Positions 16,069 to 23,651 of a stretch of 45,446 nucleotides of DNA are shown in pieces; the stretch's first letter is position 1, and every line of letters starts with the position of its first letter. The notes below the pieces were generated by a model. The model did no database searches, had not been told where the DNA came from, and worked only from the letters and a program-made list of their open reading frames with translations. The position numbers and the translations under genes were made by a program. This DNA comes from Deltaproteobacteria bacterium (lineage in GTDB: Bacteria; Desulfobacterota; DSM-4660; Desulfatiglandales; Desulfatiglandaceae): contig JAFDIS010000020.1 in the NCBI GenBank assembly GCA_019307945.1, positions 1 through 45,446 of the forward strand, read 5' to 3'.

Positions 16069-16116
16069 GTCCCAGGGTCCGGGGGGCGTATATCTCTCGC
16101 GCCCGGGCCCTGGGAC
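16069..16116 (+). other. Strong hairpin between the porin and nikM
   Basis: GTCCCAGGG (16069-16077) pairs with CCCTGGGAC (16108-16116), extended inward by GGG/CCC and GGCG/CGCC pairs around an AT-rich loop. No T run follows, so it is not a standard terminator. It could set mRNA stability between the highly expressed porin and the transporter genes. Confidence 0.55.
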
Positions 16117-16128
16117 AGAGGTGATTCC

Positions 16129-16770
16129 ATGCACATCTCGGAAGGCGTGCTTTCAGGTCCCGTTCTGGTTTCGGGCATGATTCTGGCCGCGGCCGGAACC
16201 ACGGTGGGCCTCAAGAGGCTTGATTACGATAAAGTCCCCCGTGCGGGGATTCTTTCGGCCGCGTTTTTCGTAGCCTCCCTGATCCACGTGCCGGTGGGGC
16301 CCTCCAGCGTCCACCTCATACTCAACGGAATCGTGGGACTGTTATTGGGGTGGGGGGCATTCCCGGCCCTTCTTGTGGCCCTGATCCTTCAGGCCCTCTT
16401 CTTCCAGTTCGGAGGACTCACCACCCTGGGTGTAAACACGGTGATCATGGCAGCTCCTGCAATCATCTGCTATAGCCTCTTCGGACGGGCGGTCCACGGA
16501 GCGACAAGGAAGGCCTTCGCCGCGGCCTTTGCCTGCGGGTTCCTTGCCGTGTTCTTCTCGGCCCTGTTGGCCGCGCTCTCCCTCATCGGGACGGAGGAAA
16601 AATTCTTTAAGGTCTCTGTCCTCCTGCTCACGGCGCACCTCCCGGTAATGATCATCGAGGGAATCGTCACGGCCTTTTGCGTGGCCTTTCTAAAAAAAGT
16701 ACAGCCCGGCATGTTCGCCCGCCCGGGCATGACCGATCCGGTTCGCGGCGAGAAAGGGGGGGGGAAATGA
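16129..16770 (+). CDS. nikM: NikM/CbiM substrate-binding membrane subunit of ECF importer
   Basis: A 213-residue membrane protein with about seven helices. It begins MHISEGVLSG; in CbiM/NikM the free N-terminus and His2 bind the metal ion. The internal HVPVGPSSVHLILNG segment holds the next metal-binding histidine. The protein confers substrate choice to the nickel/cobalt ECF-type importer. Cobalt cannot be separated from nickel by sequence; the NikK- and NikL-like partners favour nickel. Its TGA overlaps the next gene's ATG. Confidence 0.9.
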   Translation: MHISEGVLSGPVLVSGMILAAAGTTVGLKRLDYDKVPRAGILSAAFFVASLIHVPVGPSSVHLILNGIVGLLLGWGAFPALLVALILQALFFQFGGLTTLGVNTVIMAAPAIICYSLFGRAVHGATRKAFAAAFACGFLAVFFSALLAALSLIGTEEKFFKVSVLLLTAHLPVMIIEGIVTAFCVAFLKKVQPGMFARPGMTDPVRGEKGGGK

Positions 16771-17447
16771 CGATTATGACGAGGAGGATGAACCGTCCGA
16801 AGTTCCGGGTTGCGCGAATGCGGAGGGTAGGGCCTGTGGGCTTTGTCCTTCTGCTTTCAGCGTCCCTGGTGTTAATATCGGGCGTCCCTGCGGCCCTGGC
16901 CCATCGGGTTAATGTCTTTGCCTGGGTCCAGGGAAAACGAGTACACGTTCAGGCCGCCTTCAGCGGAGGGAAAAAGGTGAGAAACGGCACGGTCCGGGTC
17001 TACGACTCCAAAGGAGCGCTGGTGACCGAGGGAACCACCAATGTCAAGGGCGAGTTTTCCTTCGGGCTTCGGCATAAGGAACCCCTTCGTGTGGTGGTCC
17101 TGGCGGGGGCCGGCCACCGGGGTGAATGGACCCTCTCCCGGGAGGAATTGAGCGAAGAACCGGAGACACCCGCCAGTCATTCACCAGGGGGGGCCTCCAC
17201 GGACACCTCACCCGTCCCGGGGAAGTCGTCTCCTGAGGCGGTTCTTTCACGAGAAGAGCTCCGGCTCGCCGTAGAAAAGGCCCTGGACCGGAAACTGAAG
17301 CCCTTTTACACACTGCTCGCAGACAGCCTTAACCGGAGACCTTCCGTCCCTGAAATCCTCGGGGGCATAGGTTATATCATAGGTCTCGTGGGTCTTGCCA
17401 CCTATCTCCGTTATCGAAAAGAAGGAAAGGAAGCGAGGCCGGAATGA
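16767..17447 (+). CDS. NikL-like accessory subunit of the nickel importer
   Basis: A 226-residue protein from ATG 16767, overlapping nikM by 4 nt. It has a long N-terminal signal or anchor (residues 20-45, ending AALAHRVNVFAWVQG), a small beta-sandwich like a carboxypeptidase-regulatory domain (to about 130), a Pro/Ser/Thr-rich linker, a helical stretch, and a C-terminal membrane helix (ILGGIGYIIGLVGLATYLRY). NikL or NikN proteins take the place of CbiN in nickel importers. An HRV motif just after the signal is typical. It overlaps nikQ by 4 nt. Confidence 0.75.
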   Translation: MTIMTRRMNRPKFRVARMRRVGPVGFVLLLSASLVLISGVPAALAHRVNVFAWVQGKRVHVQAAFSGGKKVRNGTVRVYDSKGALVTEGTTNVKGEFSFGLRHKEPLRVVVLAGAGHRGEWTLSREELSEEPETPASHSPGGASTDTSPVPGKSSPEAVLSREELRLAVEKALDRKLKPFYTLLADSLNRRPSVPEILGGIGYIIGLVGLATYLRYRKEGKEARPE

Positions 17448-18205
17448 TCCGGGAACCTTTCGCCACGGGTGATTCGGTCATGCATCGCCTGGACCCCAGG
17501 GTAAAGGTCCTCTCCGCCACCGCCTATTCCTTCCTGGTGGCGCTCTCTTACCATTTCACGACACTTTGGGCGGCGCTTGTCTTTTCCCTTTTTCTCGTGG
17601 CCTCCGCCCGCTACCGACCAACGGCCGTGCTTCAAAGGCTTGTTCCGGTCAATGGGCTGATCCTCTTTTTCTGGGCCGTGGTCCCCGTGACTTTCCAGGG
17701 GGAAACCCTATTGACCCTCGGACCCCTTCAAATCACGCGGGAGGGGATCCTGCTCTCGGCCCGGATCACCCTCAAGTCCAACGCCATCATCCTGGCCGTA
17801 ATGGCGCTGGTGGCCTCCTCGCCGGTGGCGGTCCTGGGGCATGCCCTGGGCCGCCTCCACGTTCCGGAGAAGATGGTTCACTTGCTCATGATGACCTACC
17901 GTTATGTGTTCGTAATCGAGCAGGAATACCAGAGGCTCCTGCGCTCGGCCAAGATTCGCGGGTTTCGTCCCGCCACGGGAGTTCACACTTACCGAACCTA
18001 TGCCTATTTCCTGGGCATGCTTTTCGTCAAGGCTGCGGGGCGGGCCGAGCGGGTCCACCAGGCGATGATTTGCAGGGGGTTCAGGGGAAAGTTCTATTGC
18101 CTTTGCGATTTCGCGCTGACTCCGCTAGACTGGGCCTGGAGCATGGTCCTGTCGGGGGGAATGGTCGGTTTGCTGGTGCTCGAATGGATGAACGGGAGTT
18201 GGTGA
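17444..18205 (+). CDS. nikQ: NikQ/CbiQ transmembrane (EcfT) subunit
   Basis: A 253-residue membrane protein with the EcfT features: an N-terminal HRLDPRVKVL segment, five to six helices, and two cytoplasmic coupling helices with the Ala-Arg-Gly-type motifs SAKIRGF and AMICRGFRGK that dock onto the ATPase. It joins NikM to the NikO ATPase. The start overlaps the previous gene by 4 nt, and its end overlaps nikO by 22 nt, so the four genes are coupled. Confidence 0.9.
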   Translation: MIREPFATGDSVMHRLDPRVKVLSATAYSFLVALSYHFTTLWAALVFSLFLVASARYRPTAVLQRLVPVNGLILFFWAVVPVTFQGETLLTLGPLQITREGILLSARITLKSNAIILAVMALVASSPVAVLGHALGRLHVPEKMVHLLMMTYRYVFVIEQEYQRLLRSAKIRGFRPATGVHTYRTYAYFLGMLFVKAAGRAERVHQAMICRGFRGKFYCLCDFALTPLDWAWSMVLSGGMVGLLVLEWMNGSW

Positions 18206-18912
18206 TACATCTGGAGGATATCTCTTTCGCCCATCCCGGAGGCCCACGGGTCCTGGACAACGTGTGCCTGGATCTATACCGGGGCGACCGGATCGGTCTC
18301 ATGGGGCCCAACGGGAGCGGAAAGACAACCCTGTTTCATGTGATCATGGGCCTCCTCAAGCCCACTGCGGGGCGCATGGAAATCTTCCGGAAACCCGTCC
18401 GGGAGGAAAGGGACTTCGTAAAGGTGCGCGGCAGGATCGGTCTCCTCTTCCAGGACGCAGACGACCAGCTTTTCAGTCCAACGGTCCTCGAGGATGTGGT
18501 GTTCGGGCCCCTCAACCTGGGGAAATCCCGTGAAGAGGCGCGCGACATCGCCCGTAGGACACTGGAGCTTCTGGGGCTCTCCTCCTTCGAGGATCGAATC
18601 ACCCACAAGCTTTCGGGGGGTGAAAAACGGCTTGTTTCTCTGGCCACGGTCCTGGCCATGGAGCCGGAGGTCCTGCTCCTGGACGAACCCACCACCGGCC
18701 TGGACGAGCCCACCCGGGAAAAACTGGTGGAGGTTCTCTCCCGGCTGGACCTCTCCTACATCCTCATTTCCCACGAATTCGACTTCCTGGCACGCACCAC
18801 GCAGTCCATCCTGGCCATGGAAAAGGGCAGAATCCTGCGGGACGAAGAGGCCAAGATCCATTACCACTTCCACAAGCACCCCCTCGGCACCGTGCCCCAC
18901 GAGCACGACTGA
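18184..18912 (+). CDS. nikO: NikO/CbiO ATPase subunit
   Basis: A 242-residue ABC ATPase. Walker A is GPNGSGKTT, the Q-loop LLFQDADDQLFSPTV is the CbiO/EcfA type, the signature is KLSGGEKRL, Walker B is VLLLDEPTTGLD, and the switch His is in ILISHEFDF. ATG 18184 is chosen although GTG 18202 is possible; a long frame opening at 17566 only runs through nikQ in another frame. The C-terminus is His-rich (IHYHFHKHPLGTVPHEHD), which could sense or bind metal. It closes the plus-strand uptake operon. Confidence 0.92.
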   Translation: MDERELVIHLEDISFAHPGGPRVLDNVCLDLYRGDRIGLMGPNGSGKTTLFHVIMGLLKPTAGRMEIFRKPVREERDFVKVRGRIGLLFQDADDQLFSPTVLEDVVFGPLNLGKSREEARDIARRTLELLGLSSFEDRITHKLSGGEKRLVSLATVLAMEPEVLLLDEPTTGLDEPTREKLVEVLSRLDLSYILISHEFDFLARTTQSILAMEKGRILRDEEAKIHYHFHKHPLGTVPHEHD

Positions 18913-18945
18913 AACGGAGGCCCCCGCACCTGCCGGTAACCGCTT

Positions 18946-19101
18946 TCAGTCCATCTCCAGGCCTGCCTCCAGACGGGCTATCTCCTCCAGGACTTCCGCC
19001 CGTTCCTCTTTGGAAAGCTCTTCCTCCCGGAGCCGTCGCTTGAGCCCCAGGAGGCGCATCTCTTCCCGATAGTCGGTACACGTGTAATTCCGTTCCACCA
19101 T
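18946..19101 (-). CDS. Small charged helical protein (51 aa)
   Basis: ATG 19101 to TGA 18946 encodes a 51-residue protein starting MVERNYTCTDYREEMRLL and ending in a Glu/Arg-rich helix (LEEIARLEAGLEMD). GCAGGGGCAAG lies upstream of the start. Similar short proteins with CTDYR-EEM occur in related bacteria as far as I recall, so I take it as real. It is the last gene of the TonB operon and converges on nikO with 33 bp between. The role is unknown. Confidence 0.6.
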   Translation of the reverse strand: MVERNYTCTDYREEMRLLGLKRRLREEELSKEERAEVLEEIARLEAGLEMD

Positions 19102-19186
19102 CTTGCCCCTGCTTATCTCTCAAGGGGGACCGGCCCGACTGCCCCGATCCACCCGCTTTACCCAAAGGATGAGCCCAAAAGATTCT

Positions 19187-19927
19187 TCATCCCCGCTCCA
19201 GCCGGAACGCCACCGGCAACACAATGCTCGGGGGCTTCGTGAAAAGCCCGGGGGGAGGCTTCCGGAAGGGCGATGCCCTTCTGACCGCCTCCAATGCCGC
19301 CCTGTCCAGCATCCCGCTGCCCGAGCTCTCCTGGATGGAAAGGTCTCTCACATTACCGTCAAGCCCGATCACGAACCGCACCACCGCCCGCCCCTCAATC
19401 CGCCTCCGCACGGCGGCGCGGGGGTATTGCCGCATGCCCTGGATTTTTCGACGGACCTCCTCCAAATAGGCAGCGGCATCCTTTGGGGCCCTTTCCGAAG
19501 AGGGAGGCGCAGGGACCGCGGCCGGCGGGGGCGCAGGCCGTGCAGGGGGGGGACGCCACACGGCCACGGGGAGTTTCTCAATACGAGGCGCATCAGGGAG
19601 AGGGGCCTCCGGGGCTGCGGATTCCACGGATAGGGGGGCCGTCGGCGCAGGCGCTGCAGGGTTCGTGAGGGGAACGGGAATAGGTGGGACCTTTACAGGG
19701 CTGATATCCTCGGCATGAACACCGGGGGCGGGCCCAACTGCCGGAGCCCTCGGAATCTTTCGCGCGGGAGGCCTGGAGACATCCCGCAGGGTCAACTCAA
19801 TGGCCGGCCGGGGTTGGGATCGATAAAGGCCTGCAACCTTCATGAAGACCAGGGCATGGATGAGAAGGGAAATCACCACCAGGCCCATCAGGAGCCGGTT
19901 GGGCCGTGCGCCAGACACCTCGTCCAT
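19187..19927 (-). CDS. tonB: TonB energy transducer
   Basis: A 246-residue protein with one N-terminal membrane helix (LLMGLVVISLLIHALVF), a Pro-rich spacer (residues 55-150) and a TonB C-terminal domain: YLEEVRRKIQGMRQYPRAA, GRAVVRFVIGLDGNVRDL and LDRAALEAVRRASPF. It carries proton-motive energy from ExbB/ExbD to outer-membrane receptors. The gene follows exbD by 36 nt. It is the intact relative of the degenerate tonB at 1515-2246. No TonB-dependent receptor is encoded in the window. Confidence 0.92.
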   Translation of the reverse strand: MDEVSGARPNRLLMGLVVISLLIHALVFMKVAGLYRSQPRPAIELTLRDVSRPPARKIPRAPAVGPAPGVHAEDISPVKVPPIPVPLTNPAAPAPTAPLSVESAAPEAPLPDAPRIEKLPVAVWRPPPARPAPPPAAVPAPPSSERAPKDAAAYLEEVRRKIQGMRQYPRAAVRRRIEGRAVVRFVIGLDGNVRDLSIQESSGSGMLDRAALEAVRRASPFRKPPPGLFTKPPSIVLPVAFRLERG

Positions 19928-19963
19928 GGAATATTCGCTCCTCCAGCCTCTCCCCCGCGGCCC

Positions 19964-20374
19964 TCAGAAGTCCCGCTCCGTGGCCAGACAGAGTCTGGCC
20001 GCACCGGCGGCCTTGGCCGTGTCCATCACCCGCACCGCACGGTCCAGCACCACGTCTCGATCCGCCCGGATCACCACCAGCAGATCCCTTCTGCCCCCGA
20101 TCTTCTCCTTGAGAAGGGAAAAGAGGTCTTCCATGGCAACCCGCCGGCTACCCAGGTAGGCCCTGCCCTTCCGATCCACGTAGATCGTGATCTCCTTTTC
20201 CTTCTGAGCAGCCACCGCCTCGGCATGGGGCAGCCGGATCCGGATCCCTTCGTCCACCAGGAAATTGGTGGTCAGGAGGAAATAGATCAGAAGGAGGAAC
20301 ACGATGTCGATCAGCGCCGTAAGCGGCACCTGGACCTGATAGCGTGACCTTGTCCCCTTGTGTATACGCATCAT
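19964..20374 (-). CDS. exbD: ExbD proton-channel subunit
   Basis: A 136-residue ExbD/TolR protein with one membrane helix containing the catalytic Asp in VPLTALIDIVFLLLIYFLL. The periplasmic domain follows (EITIYVDRKGRAYLGSRRV) and ends MDTAKAAGAARLCLATERDF. ATG at 20374 or 20371 is possible. It works with ExbB at 20449-21054. Its C-terminal half is the closest match for the tail of the fusion protein at 655-1511. Confidence 0.92.
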   Translation of the reverse strand: MMRIHKGTRSRYQVQVPLTALIDIVFLLLIYFLLTTNFLVDEGIRIRLPHAEAVAAQKEKEITIYVDRKGRAYLGSRRVAMEDLFSLLKEKIGGRRDLLVVIRADRDVVLDRAVRVMDTAKAAGAARLCLATERDF

Positions 20375-20448
20375 TCACCCCGTTGCTCCCCGGAACGGCG
20401 GAAAGCGAGACTTTGGCGAGGCCCTGTCCTCCGCGCCCCGCCCGTTTC

Positions 20449-21054
20449 TCACGAGCCGCCCAGGGCTTTGATAAGGCCTACCGCGCCTCCCTGTAGCCGC
20501 GCCTCATAGCGATCCACCCTGGCTACCAGATAGCTGTGCGCCACGAGTGTGGGCAAGGCCACCCCCAGGCCGAATGCGGTGGTGAGCATGGCCTCCCAGA
20601 TGCCGCCGGCCAGGACTGCTGCATTCACTTTTCCTCCCATCTGCTGGATCACCATGAAGGCCTTGATCATGCCCATAACGGTGCCCAAAAGCCCCAGGAG
20701 GGGGGCGATGTTGCCTATGGTGGCCAGGGCCTGAAGATAGCGGGAAAGGTCCCTCACCTCTTCCTCTGTGGCATGATCTAGGACCGTTTCCACGGTCTCG
20801 CGGTCCTGGTCTCGGACCTCCAGGGCCTGGGCCAGGACACGCCCCATGGGCGAATCGCTCGCGGCGGCGACCTCATAGGCCTCCAGCGTCTTTCCCTCCC
20901 GCACGAGCTGAGCCACCTTGCGGCCTATTCCGGTCCCCTTGCGGCGAAGCGACGCAAAACGCACAAGGCGCTCCAAAAAGATGGCCAGGGCCAGCACCGA
21001 ACAGAAAAGGATCGGCACTACGAGCACGCCCCCCTTTTCGACAAATTCCATCAT
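20449..21054 (-). CDS. exbB: ExbB proton-channel subunit
   Basis: A 201-residue MotA/TolQ/ExbB protein with three membrane helices. The N-terminal helix is GGVLVVPILFCSVLALAIFL. The conserved channel segment reads LATIGNIAPLLGLLGTVMGM, and the last helix contains EAMLTTAFGLGVALPTLVAH. It forms the ring around ExbD. It lies 71 bp after the repeat-protein gene and 74 bp before exbD, in one operon. Confidence 0.92.
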   Translation of the reverse strand: MMEFVEKGGVLVVPILFCSVLALAIFLERLVRFASLRRKGTGIGRKVAQLVREGKTLEAYEVAAASDSPMGRVLAQALEVRDQDRETVETVLDHATEEEVRDLSRYLQALATIGNIAPLLGLLGTVMGMIKAFMVIQQMGGKVNAAVLAGGIWEAMLTTAFGLGVALPTLVAHSYLVARVDRYEARLQGGAVGLIKALGGS

Positions 21055-21125
21055 GTTCCTCTTCCTCCACCATCATGCCCCCCCCCGGGCAGCCTGATAC
21101 GCTGCTGCATCAGGGGCTCATGCCT

Positions 21126-22925
21126 TCAAGGACCTGCGAAAGACCGCTCCGTGTCGGGCTTTCCGTCAAAGTCCAGATCCCGGGCCTGCCTGACCGGCCG
21201 CTCCGAGGCATCGTAAATCTCCCACAGGTCGGCTCGTCCGTCGCCGTTCGTGTCTTCCAGGACCCGCCTCAGGCGTCCCTCCACGTACTCGTACCAGAGT
21301 TCGGGGCTCCCGTCCCGATCCGTGTCCCGCTCGGCGCGGACCACCCGCCCTTTGTCGTCATAAATCCATATCATCCGCCCCCCGGGCCCCTGGTCTTCCT
21401 CGGTCCGCGTCAGCCTGCCCCGGACGTCGAAACGTTCCCGGCGATCGAACACGCCGTCACGGTCCGTATCCTCTTCCCGCAGGCGCAGGGTATCTTTCCG
21501 GAAAAAGGCGCGGGATTCGGGGCGGCCGTCACCGTCGGCGTCCGTTTCCACCACAGAAGACCACCCGCGCACATTGAACCTGGTCCGGGTTTCAAACCGC
21601 CCATCGCGGTCCTGGTCCGAAAGTACCTCGGCTTTTCCGCCCTCGACGTAGAGGGCCTGAAGGTCGACCCGGCCGTCTCCGTCACGGTCCTTTTCCACCC
21701 GCACCAGTACTCCCTCCCGATAAAACTGCCGGGTCTCCCATCGCCCGTCCCGGTCTGCATCCTCTTCCACGATCCGCTTCCTGCCCTGCTTGTCCAGGCG
21801 AATGCGGAGGTCCGGGCGACCGTCTGCGTCCCGGTCCAGCGTCTGAAGATCGGGCCTTCCGTTCGTGAAATGAGTCACGGTCTCCAGGGTCCCGTCCCCG
21901 TCCGCGTCATAGGTCACGCGCAGCAGTTTTCCTTCCCGGAAAACCCGAATCCGGTCAACCTTGCCTCGATGCCGGGTGTCCTCCATCATTTGCGCGGGCC
22001 TGCCCCGGGCGTCATACCTGACGAAGATGTCCCATCCCCCGTCTCCGTCGGTATCCTGTTTCTGTGATACCGGCCTTCCGTTCTGAAATAGGGTGACCCT
22101 TTCCGGACGGCCGTCTCCGTCATGGTCCTCTTCCCGGGAAATCACGCTGTCATCTTCAATTCGATCAAGGATCTCGAAGCGACCGTCACCGTTACGGTCT
22201 TCGCGTGCCACAACCGGGTGCCCCGCGGAATCGTACCGCACGATGCGCTCCGGCCGCCCGTCATGGTCCTCGTCAACCCGCTTTTCATAAGGCCTACCGC
22301 CCCGGTAGATCACCCGGGTGTCCGGCACGCCGTCCTCATCCGTGTCCTTTGCGCATTCGGCGGGATTGCCGGCCTCGTACCGGCAGACCGTGTCCAAGCG
22401 GCCGTCACCCGTGGTGTCCTCTGAAAGCTCCACCGGCAGACCATCAGGGTCGTATCTGGTGATACGGTCTACTGTGCCGTCACCGTTACGGTCTTCCTTT
22501 CGAGACATGCCCCCCCCGGACTCGAAGGTGTCCCATGTATCGAACCGGCCGTCGCGGTCCGTATCCCGTTCCGTGGCAACCCTCCGGCCGTCCTCGTATA
22601 TCTCGCGGACCTGCACGATTCCATCGCCGAGCCGTTCCACCCGCGCAAGGGCACCTTCCCTGTAGTACTGGACAGTGTCAATGGCCCCGTCCGCATCCGT
22701 GTCGCGCTCAAGGCGCTCGATCCGCCCCTGCCGGTCCAGGACCGCCGTTTGGTCCTTCCTGCCGTCCCCGTTCGTGTCTTGCAAGACACGCTCACCACCC
22801 CAGGAACCGCCCTGCAATGCCAGGATTACGAAAAACAGGGCGGCCCCCCAAAAGCCATGCACTCCTCTTGAGACCCCAGGTCGGGGCAAGCCTCGATGAG
22901 GCCGTCTATGGGGCGCCTCATTCAT
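21126..22925 (-). CDS. Secreted Asp-rich EF-hand-like repeat protein
   Basis: The start is ATG 22925, which overlaps the YidD-like gene by 8 nt (ATGAATGA). After a signal segment (FWGAALFFVILALQGGSWGG) the 599-residue protein consists of about 25 repeats of some 22 residues with the core D-x-[DN]-x-DG-x-x-[DE], such as DTNGDGRKD and DTDRDGRFD, each followed by a Tyr/Phe and Gly. Such loops bind calcium in thrombospondin- and dockerin-type repeats. Here the gene heads an ExbB-ExbD-TonB operon, and the decayed locus at 655 repeats the order, so a periplasmic metal-binding or scaffold role is plausible. This is inference. Confidence 0.85.
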   Translation of the reverse strand: MNEAPHRRPHRGLPRPGVSRGVHGFWGAALFFVILALQGGSWGGERVLQDTNGDGRKDQTAVLDRQGRIERLERDTDADGAIDTVQYYREGALARVERLGDGIVQVREIYEDGRRVATERDTDRDGRFDTWDTFESGGGMSRKEDRNGDGTVDRITRYDPDGLPVELSEDTTGDGRLDTVCRYEAGNPAECAKDTDEDGVPDTRVIYRGGRPYEKRVDEDHDGRPERIVRYDSAGHPVVAREDRNGDGRFEILDRIEDDSVISREEDHDGDGRPERVTLFQNGRPVSQKQDTDGDGGWDIFVRYDARGRPAQMMEDTRHRGKVDRIRVFREGKLLRVTYDADGDGTLETVTHFTNGRPDLQTLDRDADGRPDLRIRLDKQGRKRIVEEDADRDGRWETRQFYREGVLVRVEKDRDGDGRVDLQALYVEGGKAEVLSDQDRDGRFETRTRFNVRGWSSVVETDADGDGRPESRAFFRKDTLRLREEDTDRDGVFDRRERFDVRGRLTRTEEDQGPGGRMIWIYDDKGRVVRAERDTDRDGSPELWYEYVEGRLRRVLEDTNGDGRADLWEIYDASERPVRQARDLDFDGKPDTERSFAGP

Positions 22926-23382
22926 TGTCTCTTGGGCCGATGCTTCTCGTGGAGCGGAAGACAGGCCCGGCGCAGGGAACCGTATCACCGCCTTTGAGCC
23001 CCTTGTTGGGACAGGCCCACCAGAAGTCATTCCCATCCACCGGATCGTAGGTCTTCCATGCCCCGTCCACATAGACCTTTGGGGCCAGCCGGGTCTCATC
23101 CCCGCCGCACCGCATGAGGCGATCGGCGATCATCATCCACCCCACGAAAAACCCGTGTTTTTCAAGGCACCGGGCGGCATAGACCGAGCAGGAAGGGTAC
23201 ATGGGACATTCGGCCCAGCGGACGGCGGACAGGTGGTCCAGATCTTCCTGGTAAAACCTGAGGAGGGCGGCGCCCGGGCCGTCGGGAGTCCTCCCGGGGC
23301 CGGCCTGGGCACAGGCGAAAAGGAGGCAACAAATACCAGTCGCCTTTGCCGCTGTGAAGATTAACCGGATTTGCCGCCGCAT
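22918..23382 (-). CDS. YidD-like domain lipoprotein
   Basis: A 154-residue protein with a lipoprotein signal (lipobox LLFAC at about residue 25). The YidD-type motif follows: AECPMYPSCSVYAARCLEKH, then FVGWMMIADRLMRC. Normal YidD is a short cytoplasmic-side protein near yidC; this version is exported and has a C-terminal extension with WACPNKG. Its role may differ from membrane-protein insertion. It is directly coupled to the repeat-protein gene. ATG 23382 is followed by basic residues and the hydrophobic signal core. Confidence 0.8.
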   Translation of the reverse strand: MRRQIRLIFTAAKATGICCLLFACAQAGPGRTPDGPGAALLRFYQEDLDHLSAVRWAECPMYPSCSVYAARCLEKHGFFVGWMMIADRLMRCGGDETRLAPKVYVDGAWKTYDPVDGNDFWWACPNKGLKGGDTVPCAGPVFRSTRSIGPRDNE

Positions 23383-23388
23383 GTCTTA

Positions 23389-23586
23389 GGTCTGTCTGGT
23401 CTATCTGGTCCGTCTGGTCTATCTGGTCTGTTTGGTCTGTCTGGTCTGTTTGGTCTGTCTGGTCTATCTGGTCCGTCTGGTCTGTTTGGTCTGTCTGGTC
23501 TATCTGGTCCGTCTGGTCTGTCTGGTCTATCTGGTCTGTCTGGTCTGTTTGGTCTGTCTGGTCTATCTGGTCTGTTCGGTCTGTCT
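23389..23586. repeat. 9-bp minisatellite, 22 units
   Basis: The unit GGTCTGTCT and its variants GGTCTATCT, GGTCCGTCT and GGTCTGTTT repeat 22 times without interruption (198 bp). Variants differ at units' positions 5, 6 and 8. The array lies between the YidD-like gene and the binding-protein gene. It is open in several frames and would encode Arg-Pro-Asp/Asn triplets on the minus strand, but no convincing gene start exists. Confidence 0.95.
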
Positions 23587-23651
23587 TTCATCTTCCGGCC
23601 TGCCCTTCGTGCCCCCGCGCCTCGGCCTTCGCTTTCCCTCCTCCCGCTTCA

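Noticed and set aside
17566..18183. N-terminal extension of the NikO frame
   Set aside because: It overlaps nikQ in another frame, has no domain, and the ABC domain begins right after ATG 18184.
18764..19165. Minus-strand frame of 133 codons at the end of nikO
   Set aside because: The 51-aa frame at 18946-19101 in another phase has a coherent helical sequence and a start with a ribosome site; the longer frame is Gly/Arg-rich and overlaps nikO.
21075..22067. Long plus-strand Pro/Val-rich frame
   Set aside because: It is the complement of the Asp-rich repeat gene; its regularity comes from those repeats.
23389..23586. CRISPR array
   Set aside because: Units are 9 bp, contiguous and without spacers.
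23361..23591. Minus-strand frame of Arg-Pro-Asp repeats (and the plus-strand Gly-Leu-Ser frames)
   Set aside because: They are translations of the 9-bp repeat; open frames result from the repeat unit lacking stops, and no ribosome site or non-repeat domain is present.
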